DNA of 64,000 nucleotides from assembly GCA_024509875.1 (NCBI GenBank), contig JAMPIV010019103.1, positions 1-64,000 on the forward strand. The letters are read 5' to 3'. This DNA is from Oreohelix idahoensis (taxonomy: Eukaryota; Mollusca; Gastropoda; Stylommatophora; Oreohelicidae). Numbering within the stretch: the first letter of the stretch is position 1; each line of letters starts with the position of its first letter. The position numbers were made by a program, and so were the translations under genes. The notes below the pieces were generated by a model. The model saw nothing but the letters and a program-made list of their open reading frames with translations. It was not told the DNA's origin and made no database searches. This document shows, piece by piece, positions 23,480-32,400 of the stretch.

Positions 23480-24192
23480 ATTTCAATAGTTGGTTACTTA
23501 GAAGGGAGAATAGTCATTTAGATTTCTGGTGCGTAAGGCAAGTTGAGACAGGTGTTTCTCTGTTTGCTCCCGGTGGAGCATGGAAACACCAATGCGGCTG
23601 GTGTCCACCACAAGTCAACAGAAGCATTTTTATGCTGTTACAGTGGTTGTTCCTGTAATAATGTGTTTCATGTGATGAGTTCCCAATCTCGTCAGGGATG
23701 GGGCCACCGGTGTGGTTTGTCTCAGCATGAAGCATTCCGATGCTCTTGCAGTAGTGGTTTCGGTAGCAACCTATGTTACCCGGTGCGATTGCCAGCCTCA
23801 TGCACAACACCATACTAGTCGCATTGGACGACACGCATGAGTGTGTGAGATAGTTGATGATATCAGGTGGGCGCATGTTTTCTTTATGGTAAGTGTTATT
23901 ATCCATGCTATTGATGTTCACTTAGACGTTGTTTTTTTTATTATTTTTCAGACAGTCTATGAACACTGACTGGGTGTTCGTTTGATTGTTTGTTGGATTG
24001 TTCGTTTGGTGTTCGGTTCTGTTCGGTAGAATTAAATGTTTATCTGCATAAGGCTTTGGGTTGCTTGAATTGTTAAGTCTGCTGCTGAGAGGGTTGCAAG
24101 CAACCAATAATTGCAACCGCTGTCAAACGATCCTTTATAAATTTTCTTGGTGCACGGGTCTGGGGTGTGAGGTACCACCTAGCGCCTGTCAC
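23480..24192 (+). repeat. LTR fragment related to the LTR of the Gag-cold-shock element
   Basis: The stretch 23745-23860 matches both tandem units of the LTR at 46975-47230, sharing GTAGCAACCT, CACAACACCATACTAGTCGC and CGCATTGGACGACA. Further right, a GTTCGTTTGATTGTTTG-rich tract parallels 47360-47400, and the stretch ends CTGTCACA, comparable with CTATCACA at 47568. Distances from the shared block to the end agree once the extra tandem unit is subtracted. An upstream diverged copy of the unit lies at about 23615-23700. Confidence 0.6.
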
Positions 24193-24204
24193 ATATATAT
24201 AGAT

Positions 24205-24770
24205 ATCATCATCATGTAGCATGTCCTTTGCAGAACGTCGCTCCTATCATAGCCCGCCTGAAATACTCTCGATCTCTAGCCAGCCCTCCTGCCTCCTCCA
24301 TTGTCATGTTCAAGGTGTCTTCAATGTCCTGTGTCCACCGTCGGTCTTGGTCGGCCCCTGCCTCGCCTTCCAGGTACCATACCCTCCATTACTGTTCTCT
24401 CTAAGCCACTATGGCGTTTAATTTGGCCAAAATATTTAAGTTTCCGGAACATGATATTGTTTATGAGCCAGTTTTCCTCGATGCTCAGGTCGTGTAGGAT
24501 GTCTATATTTTTTTCTTCTTGGTCCACGATATTCTGAGAATTTTTCTGAAACACTTTGCTTCGAAAGATTCGATACTTTTCTTTAATGTTTGAGTAATGG
24601 TCCATGATTCACATCCATATGTTGCTACCGGAAAGATGCACGTTCTCGGAAATTTTACTTTTATTAATTTGCTAGTGTTATGCCATAGGTTCTTCATTTT
24701 ATTTAACATATATATCAAAAACAAAAACTTTCCTCATATGAAAATTCTGCATGTTATTTAAAAGGCCATT
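24205..24770 (-). pseudogene. LINE reverse transcriptase C-terminal remnant
   Basis: Minus-strand frames with the typical LINE region after the RT palm: PVATYGCESWTI, FEAKCFRKILRISW, then RKLKYFGQIKRHSGLERTV and PGRRGRGRPR. The copy ends at 24205 in a short ATG/ATC repeat, a common LINE tail. It is 5'-truncated and broken by frameshifts, so inactive. Confidence 0.8.
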
Positions 24771-25150
24771 TTCCGTATAAGGAGTTGTTATATCCGTCTA
24801 TTTGCGGTAATGACTGCACTACAACTCCCTACATTTTCACATATAATATCCTTGTAACACTTCTGTCCGGAAGTTACTACAACATCCCGTCTTTTAGGTG
24901 CATGTCTGTAATATGCCCGCAGACGGATAATTTATCTTCCCGTCCTTGTGCAAACACCGACCCTCGTGTAACCATCTTGGCTGTGACTTTTCACGACAGT
25001 AATTAGGGAATCCCAATTGCCATATCAGCGCTAAATAAACTGGCTGGGCGTACGCCGTGCTAATCCGGCGCGGTCAAGGTTTGGTACACGAGAATGTTAC
25101 CAACATGACTATCGGTCAATATTGCATAACCTGTCTACTCTCGCAGCAAG
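24771..25150 (-). repeat. Copy of the LINE 5'-flanking sequence seen at 61.3-61.7 kb
   Basis: On the minus strand it follows 61262-61660 in order: AGAGTAGACAGG..ATGCAATATTGA, TTCTCGTGTACCAAAC, TTTAGCGCTGATA, CAGAAGTGTTAC, GTAGTG...TCATTACCG. No LINE coding sequence is attached here. Confidence 0.7.
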
Positions 25151-25489
25151 GATGGTCAGGTAAACAGACAAGACGAATCATTACGGAGAGGAAGTGCAAG
25201 CAATGACTCTAAAATAACATTACTGCCGGAAAGGAAAAGAGAGCGAACCCAATTATGTGACAAGAATCCAACTCTATTCTTTTCTGGGGGAAGGTCCGAG
25301 CTGTCTAAGTTGACGTTTTCATTAATGCAGTGCCGCATGTCAAACGTCTTCTACTTTACATCGTAAGTTTCCGGCCCACGCCTCCACCTGGCGATTTCTG
25401 CCTAACTCTCAGTCAGCGAGATTATTTGCTGGCGCCTCGCAACGCTAACCTATACATTCAAAGTTTATATTATGAAAACTTTTCTTAAT

Positions 25490-25800
25490 GCAGTATTCTG
25501 TAAGACTCATGCGTTTGAAAATGTCAAACGGTCATCCTCCGTAAATGGACTTGCTACATCCGACAGTTCTTGGTAATATTTACGTTACATTTGTCTTGAT
25601 CATAACCAGATTGTCCGGAATTTTACTTACATCATTCGTCATGCTCGCTCTTCCAGATGTCTTGCAAGATTGTGTTTATCTATAATCACATAATCCTGAT
25701 GTCGAGTCGGAAGTAATTATGCAATCTTAAGCAAACACTTCATGCTCGCATTTATCTGGAGTCAATGTTGTATTATCGCGTTTTAGGGACTCAATTAATC
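25490..25800 (-). repeat. Second diverged copy of the same LINE 5'-flanking sequence
   Basis: Shares GACTCATGCGTTTG, a TCAAACGGTCAT block and GGTAAT spacing with the reverse complement of 61600-61690. More diverged than the copy at 24771-25150. The bases between the two copies contain nothing I recognise. Confidence 0.5.
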
Positions 25801-26101
25801 TCTCAGGGATGGGCGATACGCTTGCCTGCCCTGTCATGCATCGACGCGTGAAACGTGAATAATGACAGTAGGGAAAAAGAGTGTGCTAACAATAGAATAA
25901 TGCACCTGACTCAGAACGCAAAACAAATGTAGTTCAATACTGATATAGAGGAGAAGACAGCGCACAAAGTATGTTCGAATAACAGCCAGAGCGACGCATT
26001 TATTTTGAAAAACATTTGTAGTGCAGTGACCCTGCTTGACCTCACGTGTCAACAGAGTGAACCATGTTTTATTTTTATGTGAAAATAACAGAGAGAATTG
26101 G

Positions 26102-26300
26102 GAGCCGCGCTGGTGTAATGGTTACCACACAACGCTGGCGATCGGGTGATCCATGTTCAAACCCGGGCGAGAACATTTGAAGCAGTGTCGTCGACCCGGG
26201 TTTGGACTGGATTAATTCGAGTCCTGGCGGGAACATTTGATAGAGTGGCGTCGACCATGGACTGGAATAACCTGAATGGCTCCTGAGCCGATCCAGCTCT
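26102..26300 (+). mobile_element. tRNA-derived SINE, copy 1
   Basis: The head resembles a tRNA gene: A-box TGGTGTAATGG and B-box-like GTTCAAACCC about 45 bases on. The body holds a duplicated unit (GCGAGAACATTTGAAGCAGTG.CGTCGAC, then GCGGGAACATTTGATAGAGTGGCGTCGAC). It aligns along its length with 28879-29070. The 3' end is not clear. The degenerate B-box and lack of tRNA folding show it is a SINE and not a tRNA gene. Confidence 0.8.
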
Positions 26301-26639
26301 AATGGGTACTATCCGAAGACGGCGAGTATCTGCCTAAATGGCGAGAGTACACCTGTCAGCGTACAAGGAAAATAGGATATTCACGTAGAAATGAGTCTCA
26401 GGTTAGACATACTAACATGAGATTTCGCCTCGAGTAATAGTGGTCGTACGTTAAAAAAAAAAAAAGAGAAATGACTGCACGTTTTGATTGTGCGTTATAA
26501 GTTACTTTTTCAATAGCAGCGTATATTTGTAAACACTTTATCATACAAGAGTAAAGCTCCTGGTGGAATATTGGTAACGAGCATGGTGTTTTCATCTCTA
26601 TTTTCTGTTGCATTTGTTGCTGATTCATCTGTCTATGCA

Positions 26640-26965
26640 TGGGTAATGTTTCTCTAGGTAATTTGTCTCTCTCTGTTGCAGTCTGGCTCTTCTTTCACTC
26701 AATTTCAGGAATGTTTTCTATCATTACTGGGAAGCGATTTTGTTTCTAAACTGGGTATTTGTTTGCGGTGTAGATGGGTTTAGTTGTTGTTACTACATTA
26801 TGGGATCTGTTATGGTTGATTCTTCAAAGCTGCTACACTTGTCTTCGTTTATCCCGTTCTGATTCTCATTGCTTAGTTTTGGAGTCTGTTAATGTTATCG
26901 ACGTGTGATTTGGCGATGTTTGCCCATGCTGCACTGCCATATTTTAGGATTGTTCTCACTCACCC
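26640..26965 (-). pseudogene. Jockey/CR1-like LINE remnant
   Basis: Minus strand encodes TILKYGSAAWANIAKSHVDN followed by INRLQN and a stop, the pattern of the region after RT in jockey/CR1-type LINEs (YG...W......LQN.A.R...G). Only this short piece is readable, with several stops. Confidence 0.6.
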
Positions 26966-27070
26966 TATGTATCCACATTCCAAAAGAAGTGAAATTGAAA
27001 AAGGCGTGATCATGACAATTAAGGTTCAAAGGGTCACATCACTCTGAGGGTTATACCTGATCTAAGTTTG

Positions 27071-28310
27071 TCTGTCGTCATCTTCTTCTCTTCTTTGATC
27101 CATAACCGCCAACCGTCAAAGCAGTCAGCGGCCATCACGCCTGGTGGAGTCTTGTAGGGCATCAACAAATTGATTCCACTTTGCTCGGTCGGCGGCCATC
27201 CTTCGTACAGTGCCCCAACTGTGGTTCATTCTTTGCATCTCAGCTTCCACAGTTCTCCGCCAAGTTGTTTTTGGTCGGCCTCTCTTTCACTTTCCCTCGG
27301 GGGTCCATAGCATAGCTGTTCTTGTGATGGTATCAGGGTCCCTTCTGAGGACGTGGCCAACCCAACTCCAGCGTCTGCCATCTATGATGGTGTGCATGTC
27401 CTCCTGGTTACTCCGAATAAGTAGTTCTTTGTTGCTGATGGTGTTTGGCCAAAAGATTCGGAGAATTTTCCTTAGGCTGATCGTGTGCAAGGAGGACAGT
27501 TTCGACATTTCCTTCTCTGTTACTCTCCAACATCCCGCACCATAGAGAAGCACAGAAAGTACACATCTCTCATACAGTCTTAATTTGGTGTTTGTGCGGT
27601 ACTGGGAAGACTGCCAAATGTTGTTGAGAACAGCAAAGGCTGTTCTCGATTTATTCATTCTGTTTTTAATGTCCTTGCTTGTTCCACCGTCAGGTGTTAC
27701 TATGCATCCTAGGTAAGTAAATGTGTCTGTCTGTTCTAACTTCTGATTCCTTACTGTTATTGGCTCAGGATTGCTCACATTTAGTGTCATGACCTCTGTC
27801 TTCTTCAGACTGATGTTCAGGCCAACCTGCTGGCCATACTTATTCAGTCTATCGGTTTTGTCTTGAATGTGTTGATGTGAATGCGCGAGTAGTGCAATGT
27901 CATCTGCATATTCCAGGTCTTCCAGTGTAGAAAACGTTGCCCATCTAATTTCTCTTGGACTGCCCTCTGTTGTCTGGCACATCACCCAATCTATGAGTGT
28001 AAAAAATAATGTTGTTGATAAGGGGCATCCCTGTCGTACTCCTGTTTTCACTTCGAAAGTTACATTACTCAGTCCAACACTGCACGTAAAGTTAGAATAC
28101 AGGCTTTTTATGATGGAAACAAATACGGCTGGGAATTCCATAAGCCCTCAGAATTTTCCATAGGCTGTCCCTGTGTATGCTGTCGAAAGCCTTTTCAAAA
28201 TCAACAAAGTTAATGTACAGCTGTCTCTGCCATTCTGAGCACTGCTCTATAATGCATCATTCTGTTTACGTCAGAAATGTTGTTCTTTCTTGATATTTTT
28301 TACCCAGGAG
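27071..28310 (-). pseudogene. LINE reverse transcriptase, 5'-truncated copy
   Basis: A 284-codon minus-strand frame (28141-27287) holds RT motifs: VKTGVRQGCPLSTTLF, LEYADDIALLAH (the YADD catalytic box), GLNISLKKTEVM, FTYLGCIVTPDGG, then the C-terminal SVLLYGAGCWRVT, LRKILRIFWPNTISN and RRWSWVGHVLRR. The remaining 3' sequence runs to about 27071 with a GAAGAA-like tail and the hairpin ACGCC-TGGT-GGAGT at 27137-27150. Upstream frames continue in broken form to about 28310, then stop short of the M13 gene's 3' UTR. The clade is uncertain (RTE-like by its repeat tail). Confidence 0.85.
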
Positions 28311-28380
28311 CTATTTTTGTATGTGCTTCTTGTTCAAGCAAAAATTCTCATTCCAAGAATGCATATGTAAACATTACATC

Positions 28381-28408
28381 AAGTCTTTATTCAAGTTCCT
28401 TTATTCTG
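28381..28408 (-). promoter_or_regulatory. Two polyadenylation signals of the M13 peptidase gene
   Basis: Minus strand reads CAGAATAAAGGAACTTGAATAAAG, two AATAAA hexamers about 120-140 bases beyond the stop at 28522. They would define a short 3' UTR for the neprilysin-like gene. Confidence 0.6.
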
Positions 28409-28521
28409 TACTTTCACACCATCCAGTCAGAAACTGTATTCAAATAATAACAGACAATCGTTGTTCATTATTCAAATTCTAAATGTATCCTTTACTGGAA
28501 AGCAAATGTGTTCTCAAGCTT

Positions 28522-28621
28522 TTACCACACCTCGCATTTCTTCTCTGGATTCATGGGTGAGCCTACAGGACACTTAAAAGCTTTGGCGAAACTTTGTGAG
28601 TTTTGTAAGGGTCCGAGAACT
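28522..28621 (-). CDS. Terminal exon of a neprilysin-like (M13) zinc metallopeptidase gene
   Basis: 100-bp last exon on the minus strand. It encodes [15 protein letters not shown], then [16 protein letters not shown] and a TAA stop. The ending C.VGSPMNP..KC.VW is the C-terminal signature of the neprilysin/endothelin-converting-enzyme family, whose extracellular domain closes with these disulfide cysteines. The acceptor is a long T-run followed by CAG at 28622-28624. The exon begins with the last base of an Arg codon whose first two bases end the exon at 32327-32400, so the splice phases fit exactly. M13 enzymes are type II membrane ectopeptidases that cleave short peptides. The HExxH zinc-site exon is not in view, and I found no further exon in the window. 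Confidence 0.88.
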
Positions 28622-28659
28622 CTGAAAAAAAAAGGAAAAATCAAACGCACTAACTTTAA

Positions 28660-28725
28660 TTGAAACAAATAAAGGCAACAAATAAAGGCAACAAATAAAG
28701 GCAACAATTAAAGACAACAATTATT
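28660..28725 (+). repeat. 13-bp tandem repeat
   Basis: About five copies of AATAAAGGCAACA, the last ones imperfect. It lies some 40 bases upstream (gene sense) of the M13 acceptor site. Confidence 0.85.
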
Positions 28726-28878
28726 ACAGGAGCAAATAAAAACAGAATCGTTGCCAGCTCTTTCCTCATTTTTATTCCTGCTGTATTTGTCTGTTGTTAT
28801 TTTTTCTACATGATTTACGCTAAAGATTTTATCATACCAAATCTATACGAAACAAGTACTTATTTATGAATGTCTCAT

Positions 28879-29075
28879 GAGGAGCCGCCGTTGTGTAACG
28901 GTTACCACACTGCGCTGGCGATCGGGTGATCCAGGTTAGCGCATTTGGCAAGACATTTGAAAGAGTGTCTGTAAACTGGGACTTGGACTGGCTTAATTCG
29001 AGTCTAGCGAAGACATTTGAAGCAGTGCCTTCGACCAGGGAACTGGAATAACCGAGCGGCTCTGAGCAACAAACG
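28879..29075 (+). mobile_element. tRNA-derived SINE, copy 2
   Basis: Starts GAGCCGCCGTTGTGTAACGG and keeps the TTACCACAC..CGCTGGCGATCGGGTGATCCA head of copy 1, though its B-box is more decayed. The doubled ACATTTGAA body and the closing GGAACTGGAATAACC are retained. Same strand as copy 1. Confidence 0.75.
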
Positions 29076-29090
29076 CAGTCTGTGGATCTG

Positions 29091-29365
29091 GGAACAATAC
29101 GAGCCGTATGAAGTGCAGGCTCGAAAATCCATAATCCCCTGTCCTTCGCTCTGCCAAAACACAGTAGGTTCATCTGTACAATACGAGGCCGTATAAGGGT
29201 GCGGGGCTCAAAATATAACATTTTCCTGTCCTTCCTCTGAACCAAATCACAGTAGGTGCATCTATAACAATACGAGCCGTCTTAAGTGCGGGCTCAAAAT
29301 ATAATCTTGTTCTGTCCATTCTTGACCAAACACTAGTAGGGGCATCTATAACAAAACGAGCCGTA
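29091..29365 (+). repeat. Tandem repeat, about 85-bp unit, a little over three copies
   Basis: Units start at about 29094, 29180, 29265 and 29350. Each has AA.ACGAG.CCGT, AAGTGC.GGCTC, AAAATATAA, CTGTCC and CAGTAGG.GCATCTATAA. It adjoins the SINE and may derive from it or from another element. Confidence 0.75.
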
Positions 29366-29389
29366 ATCTCCTGGATTCTCCTCCGCACT

Positions 29390-29940
29390 AGGAGAAAGTC
29401 GCCTTTGAATCAGCCCACTAACGTAGCTGATAGCATCAAATTATAAAGTACTTGGCTGCAAAAAATATATTAGTTTAAAGGGTATCTTTACCTTGACTGC
29501 CTTCAAGAATAACACCATTGAAACACTCGATCGTAGGCTCTTCAAAAAAATGGCAGAATTACTTCAAGGGGGAAATCTCAACCCTTCTCTTACACACACG
29601 AAGGACATTAATAATCTGTTCACAGAGTCGGAAAGAATCGCTGAACCTCCGTTCAGCTCAAAACGCCCGGCCGACTGACAAAGAATGCCTGGCTTCTTCT
29701 CCCGCGCAAATCCAAGGTGCCTGCGCGAATCTTGTCGCGTGATATGAGTTTTAGCTTACATGGGGACAATCCAGAACTTTCCTGGAAAGACCGATCTAGC
29801 AAAGCGTTAAATGGACATCTGTATGGACAACTGTATAAAGTCAAGGGAAGATAACAACTAAATCTAGGAAATGTACTAAAAGACTACTACATGTACATTC
29901 TTAGACCATATATAACAAAACATCGATATTTTAAACAATA
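29390..29940. other. No firm feature
   Basis: A plus-strand open frame at 29493-29678 (61 codons) has no motif that I recognise. The rest is plain intronic sequence. Confidence 0.4.
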
Positions 29941-29944
29941 CTGA

Positions 29945-30290
29945 CTGTAACACCTGTATCTTGAGTCGTCGTATGACTGTCATTGAGAGACTTATCCCAC
30001 GTCTAACCACTTTGCTCTTGCTGTTTGGACTTTCCGGGAGAGAAACGATTCCTTAGGTGACTTCTCAGCAACAATATGAAGATCTTGCGCAGGGTTAGTG
30101 ACTCGTGGTTGGCCACTCCGAAAGTCTTTCCCGGGAAACTGCCAGTGGTTCCGTAACGTTCATTGAGACGTAAAATAGTGCTACGGTGGCAATTCATCCT
30201 TCTGGCAATGGCCCGCGAGCTCATTCCGGTCTCCAACATACCAATGGCTCGTTGGCGGTCGTTTTCAGATAGTCGTGGCATTTCAAGCAC
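29945..30290 (-). pseudogene. Tc1-like transposase N-terminal remnant
   Basis: Minus strand from ATG at 30281: PRLSENDRQRAIGMLETGM, SSRAIARRMNCHRSTILRLN and ERYGTTGS. This is the first helix-turn-helix of the Tc1/mariner DNA-binding domain. After a frameshift the second half is faintly readable (TNPAQDLHIV and VIRRLKIQVLQ). The DDE catalytic part is absent. Inverted terminal repeats could not be identified. Full Tc1 transposases are about 340 residues; about a third remains. Confidence 0.8.
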
Positions 30291-30889
30291 ATGTACTGGG
30301 TGTTTTGTCTCAACGGCCTTTTTATACCGAGTATACTATACAGCCACAACGCGTACACATTTTCAGGGTCATAGCTGTTGGGAATCGTGTTGCACGTGTA
30401 ATTTTCATTGTTTTCATGTAGTCTGTACACAAAAACGTGGGTTGAATCATGCACTTTCCATTCCAGCAGCCATTCGCTCTCTACCTCATGACAGACACGG
30501 GGAAAATCCATTTACACACTTTTTTTTCAGCTTCTCGGCATCAGTATATATAATAGTGGTGCGTTTTTAATGTGCTTCAGTATTATATGGAAATAATGAT
30601 ATTACAGCTATATTTCTATCTGAGATTTTCTTCGACGGACCCTACTTGACTTGACGTCGATTAGTTAACGGACGCATGCAAATGACGGCCTAGACATAGC
30701 TGGCCATGTTGCTTGAATTGCCAATGTGATACTAATGGATGTTCACTGTCAAATGGAGTGTGTAATAAGATGTATTATACTGTCGATGGACTTTATCTTA
30801 ATGTCTTTATAAAACGTTGGATTACAGTTTGGCAATAATTCTGAACTTTCCCCTAGCCTTGATCAAATTAATCGCATACGAAGCACGCC

Positions 30890-31480
30890 ACAACCATATC
30901 CTCCATATAAAACTACTATCATCAACACAACACTACATCATACTCACATCCATACACACATCACTACCATCGTTCGCACAACACTACTTCACCCACACAT
31001 TACTACCATCATTCACACAACACTACATCATCCACACATCACTATCATCATTAACACAACACTACATCATACACACTTCACTAGCCTCCTTCACACAATA
31101 CTACATCATCCAGACATCACTGCTATCATTCGCAGAAAACTATATCATCAACATTTCATTACCATCTTTCTCACAACACTACATCATCCACACGCCACTA
31201 CTATCATTCTTAGAATACTACATTATCCACTCATAACTACCATCATTCACACATCTCTAACATCATTTACATAACACTACATGATCCACATATCAGTAAC
31301 ATCATTTACCAAACACTACATCATCCACACACTACTATCATCATTTAAACAACACTACATCATCCACACATCACTACAATCATCAAACAACACTACATCA
31401 TTCACACGTCACTACCATCATTGACACAACACTACATCCTTGACTCATCACTACCATCATTCACACATTACATCAGTATT
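30890..31480 (+). repeat. Minisatellite, about 38-bp unit, roughly 15 copies
   Basis: Imperfect tandem copies of a unit such as CACAACACTACATCATCCAC then ACATCACTACCATCATT, with 35-40 bases per unit. The open frame at 30817-31236 is the repeat read in frame (repeats of YIIHTSL), not a gene. Confidence 0.9.
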
Positions 31481-31894
31481 CAAAGTTGTCATCACCACAT
31501 ACATGTACTTCTAAAAGTTGTCAATACATAATAGAAAATTCAGGGTGGCACTGATGGACATGACTTGCATTGGAATCTCAAATATATAGAAATAAAAACA
31601 AAGCATCCCGGAAATACGATACAAAATATAACAATAATGACAAGTTATCCTCTTACAAATCAATGATACCAGTGTCAAACATAGTCCTTGACTTCAGTGT
31701 AGGAGAGGAAAATCCACACCGTGTGAGATGAGATACTTACAAAAATACATTCATGGTAACAAAAGTGACAAAATGAGAAATGATGCCTTCAGAATAAGAG
31801 TAAAAAAAATATATAATTTTGCTTTCTTTTGGAAAGGGCGTCCCATTAAACCTAGTCGGTTATGTTAGGTCGCATGTCTAAGTATTAAAGGCCT

Positions 31895-32185
31895 TTGGGT
31901 CTGGATTAGATGAGAGGAAGAGTAGGAATTGCATCCTTCATCATGGAAAATGAGAGCCAGAAAATTACATGGCTTGGCCATCTCATGAGAATGGGACGAG
32001 ATAAATTATCATTACGCCCCCACAGCGAAATGAGATCTGTTTTTATAGGGTACGTTAAGACAAAGAGGCAGATGAACAGACATCATCTGCGAATGTATAC
32101 AGAAACATGGGCTCTCGCAGCTTATGCGACACACTTTTCTCAGAAACGCAGAAATTTAGCTTCCCATTATGCTTCACGCTAACAG
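31895..32185 (+). pseudogene. Possible LINE C-terminal remnant
   Basis: Plus-strand frame with SQKITWLGHLMRMGRDKL, the pattern of the region near the C-terminus of RTE/jockey-type LINEs (RW.GHL.RM...R). Nothing else in the 90-codon frame is diagnostic. Confidence 0.45.
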
Positions 32186-32326
32186 TGAATAAAAAATAAA
32201 TCAATAAAAATAAAAATGACACCCGAAGAGACGAATTGCAATGAAAAGATCAGTCTGTTTATGGCCTTACTTGGGAGGGGAAAAAATACACAGAAACTGA
32301 AAATCTATTTTCACAACCATTCGTAC

Positions 32327-32400
32327 CTGAATTCTGGTGGACTATGAACGGCTTCGTTATTCGCAATGGCTGCTTCTTTGGTAATCTTGCTACACCAGGT
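32327..32400 (-). CDS. Penultimate exon of the neprilysin-like (M13) peptidase gene
   Basis: 74-bp exon on the minus strand encoding TWCSKITKEAAIANNEAVHS then PPEF and the first two bases of an Arg codon. The WC near the start and HSP.(E/K)(F/Y)R at the end match the conserved stretch before the C-terminal signature of M13 enzymes. Flanks are a good acceptor (CTCATTTATCAG, 32401 upward) and donor (AG|GTACG). Phase 2 at its end fits the exon at 28522-28621. The next upstream exon, which should end in FxxFAQ, was not found up to the right edge, so the gene probably continues beyond the window or through sequence that is missing here. Confidence 0.88.

Larger units (their letters stand above)
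28622..32326 (-). other. Intron between the last two M13 exons
   Basis: About 3.7 kb between donor (AG|GTACG at 32327/32326) and acceptor (CAG at 28622-28624). It holds a SINE, an 85-bp tandem repeat, a Tc1 remnant, a minisatellite and a LINE remnant, all described separately. Confidence 0.75.

Noticed and set aside
26102..26175. tRNA gene
   Set aside because: A- and B-box-like motifs are present, but the arms do not pair and the sequence recurs as a dispersed repeat.
30817..31236. 139-codon frame with YIIHTSL repeats
   Set aside because: The frame is the minisatellite.
30890..31480. Possible CRISPR-like array
   Set aside because: Units are contiguous with no unique spacers, in a eukaryotic intron.
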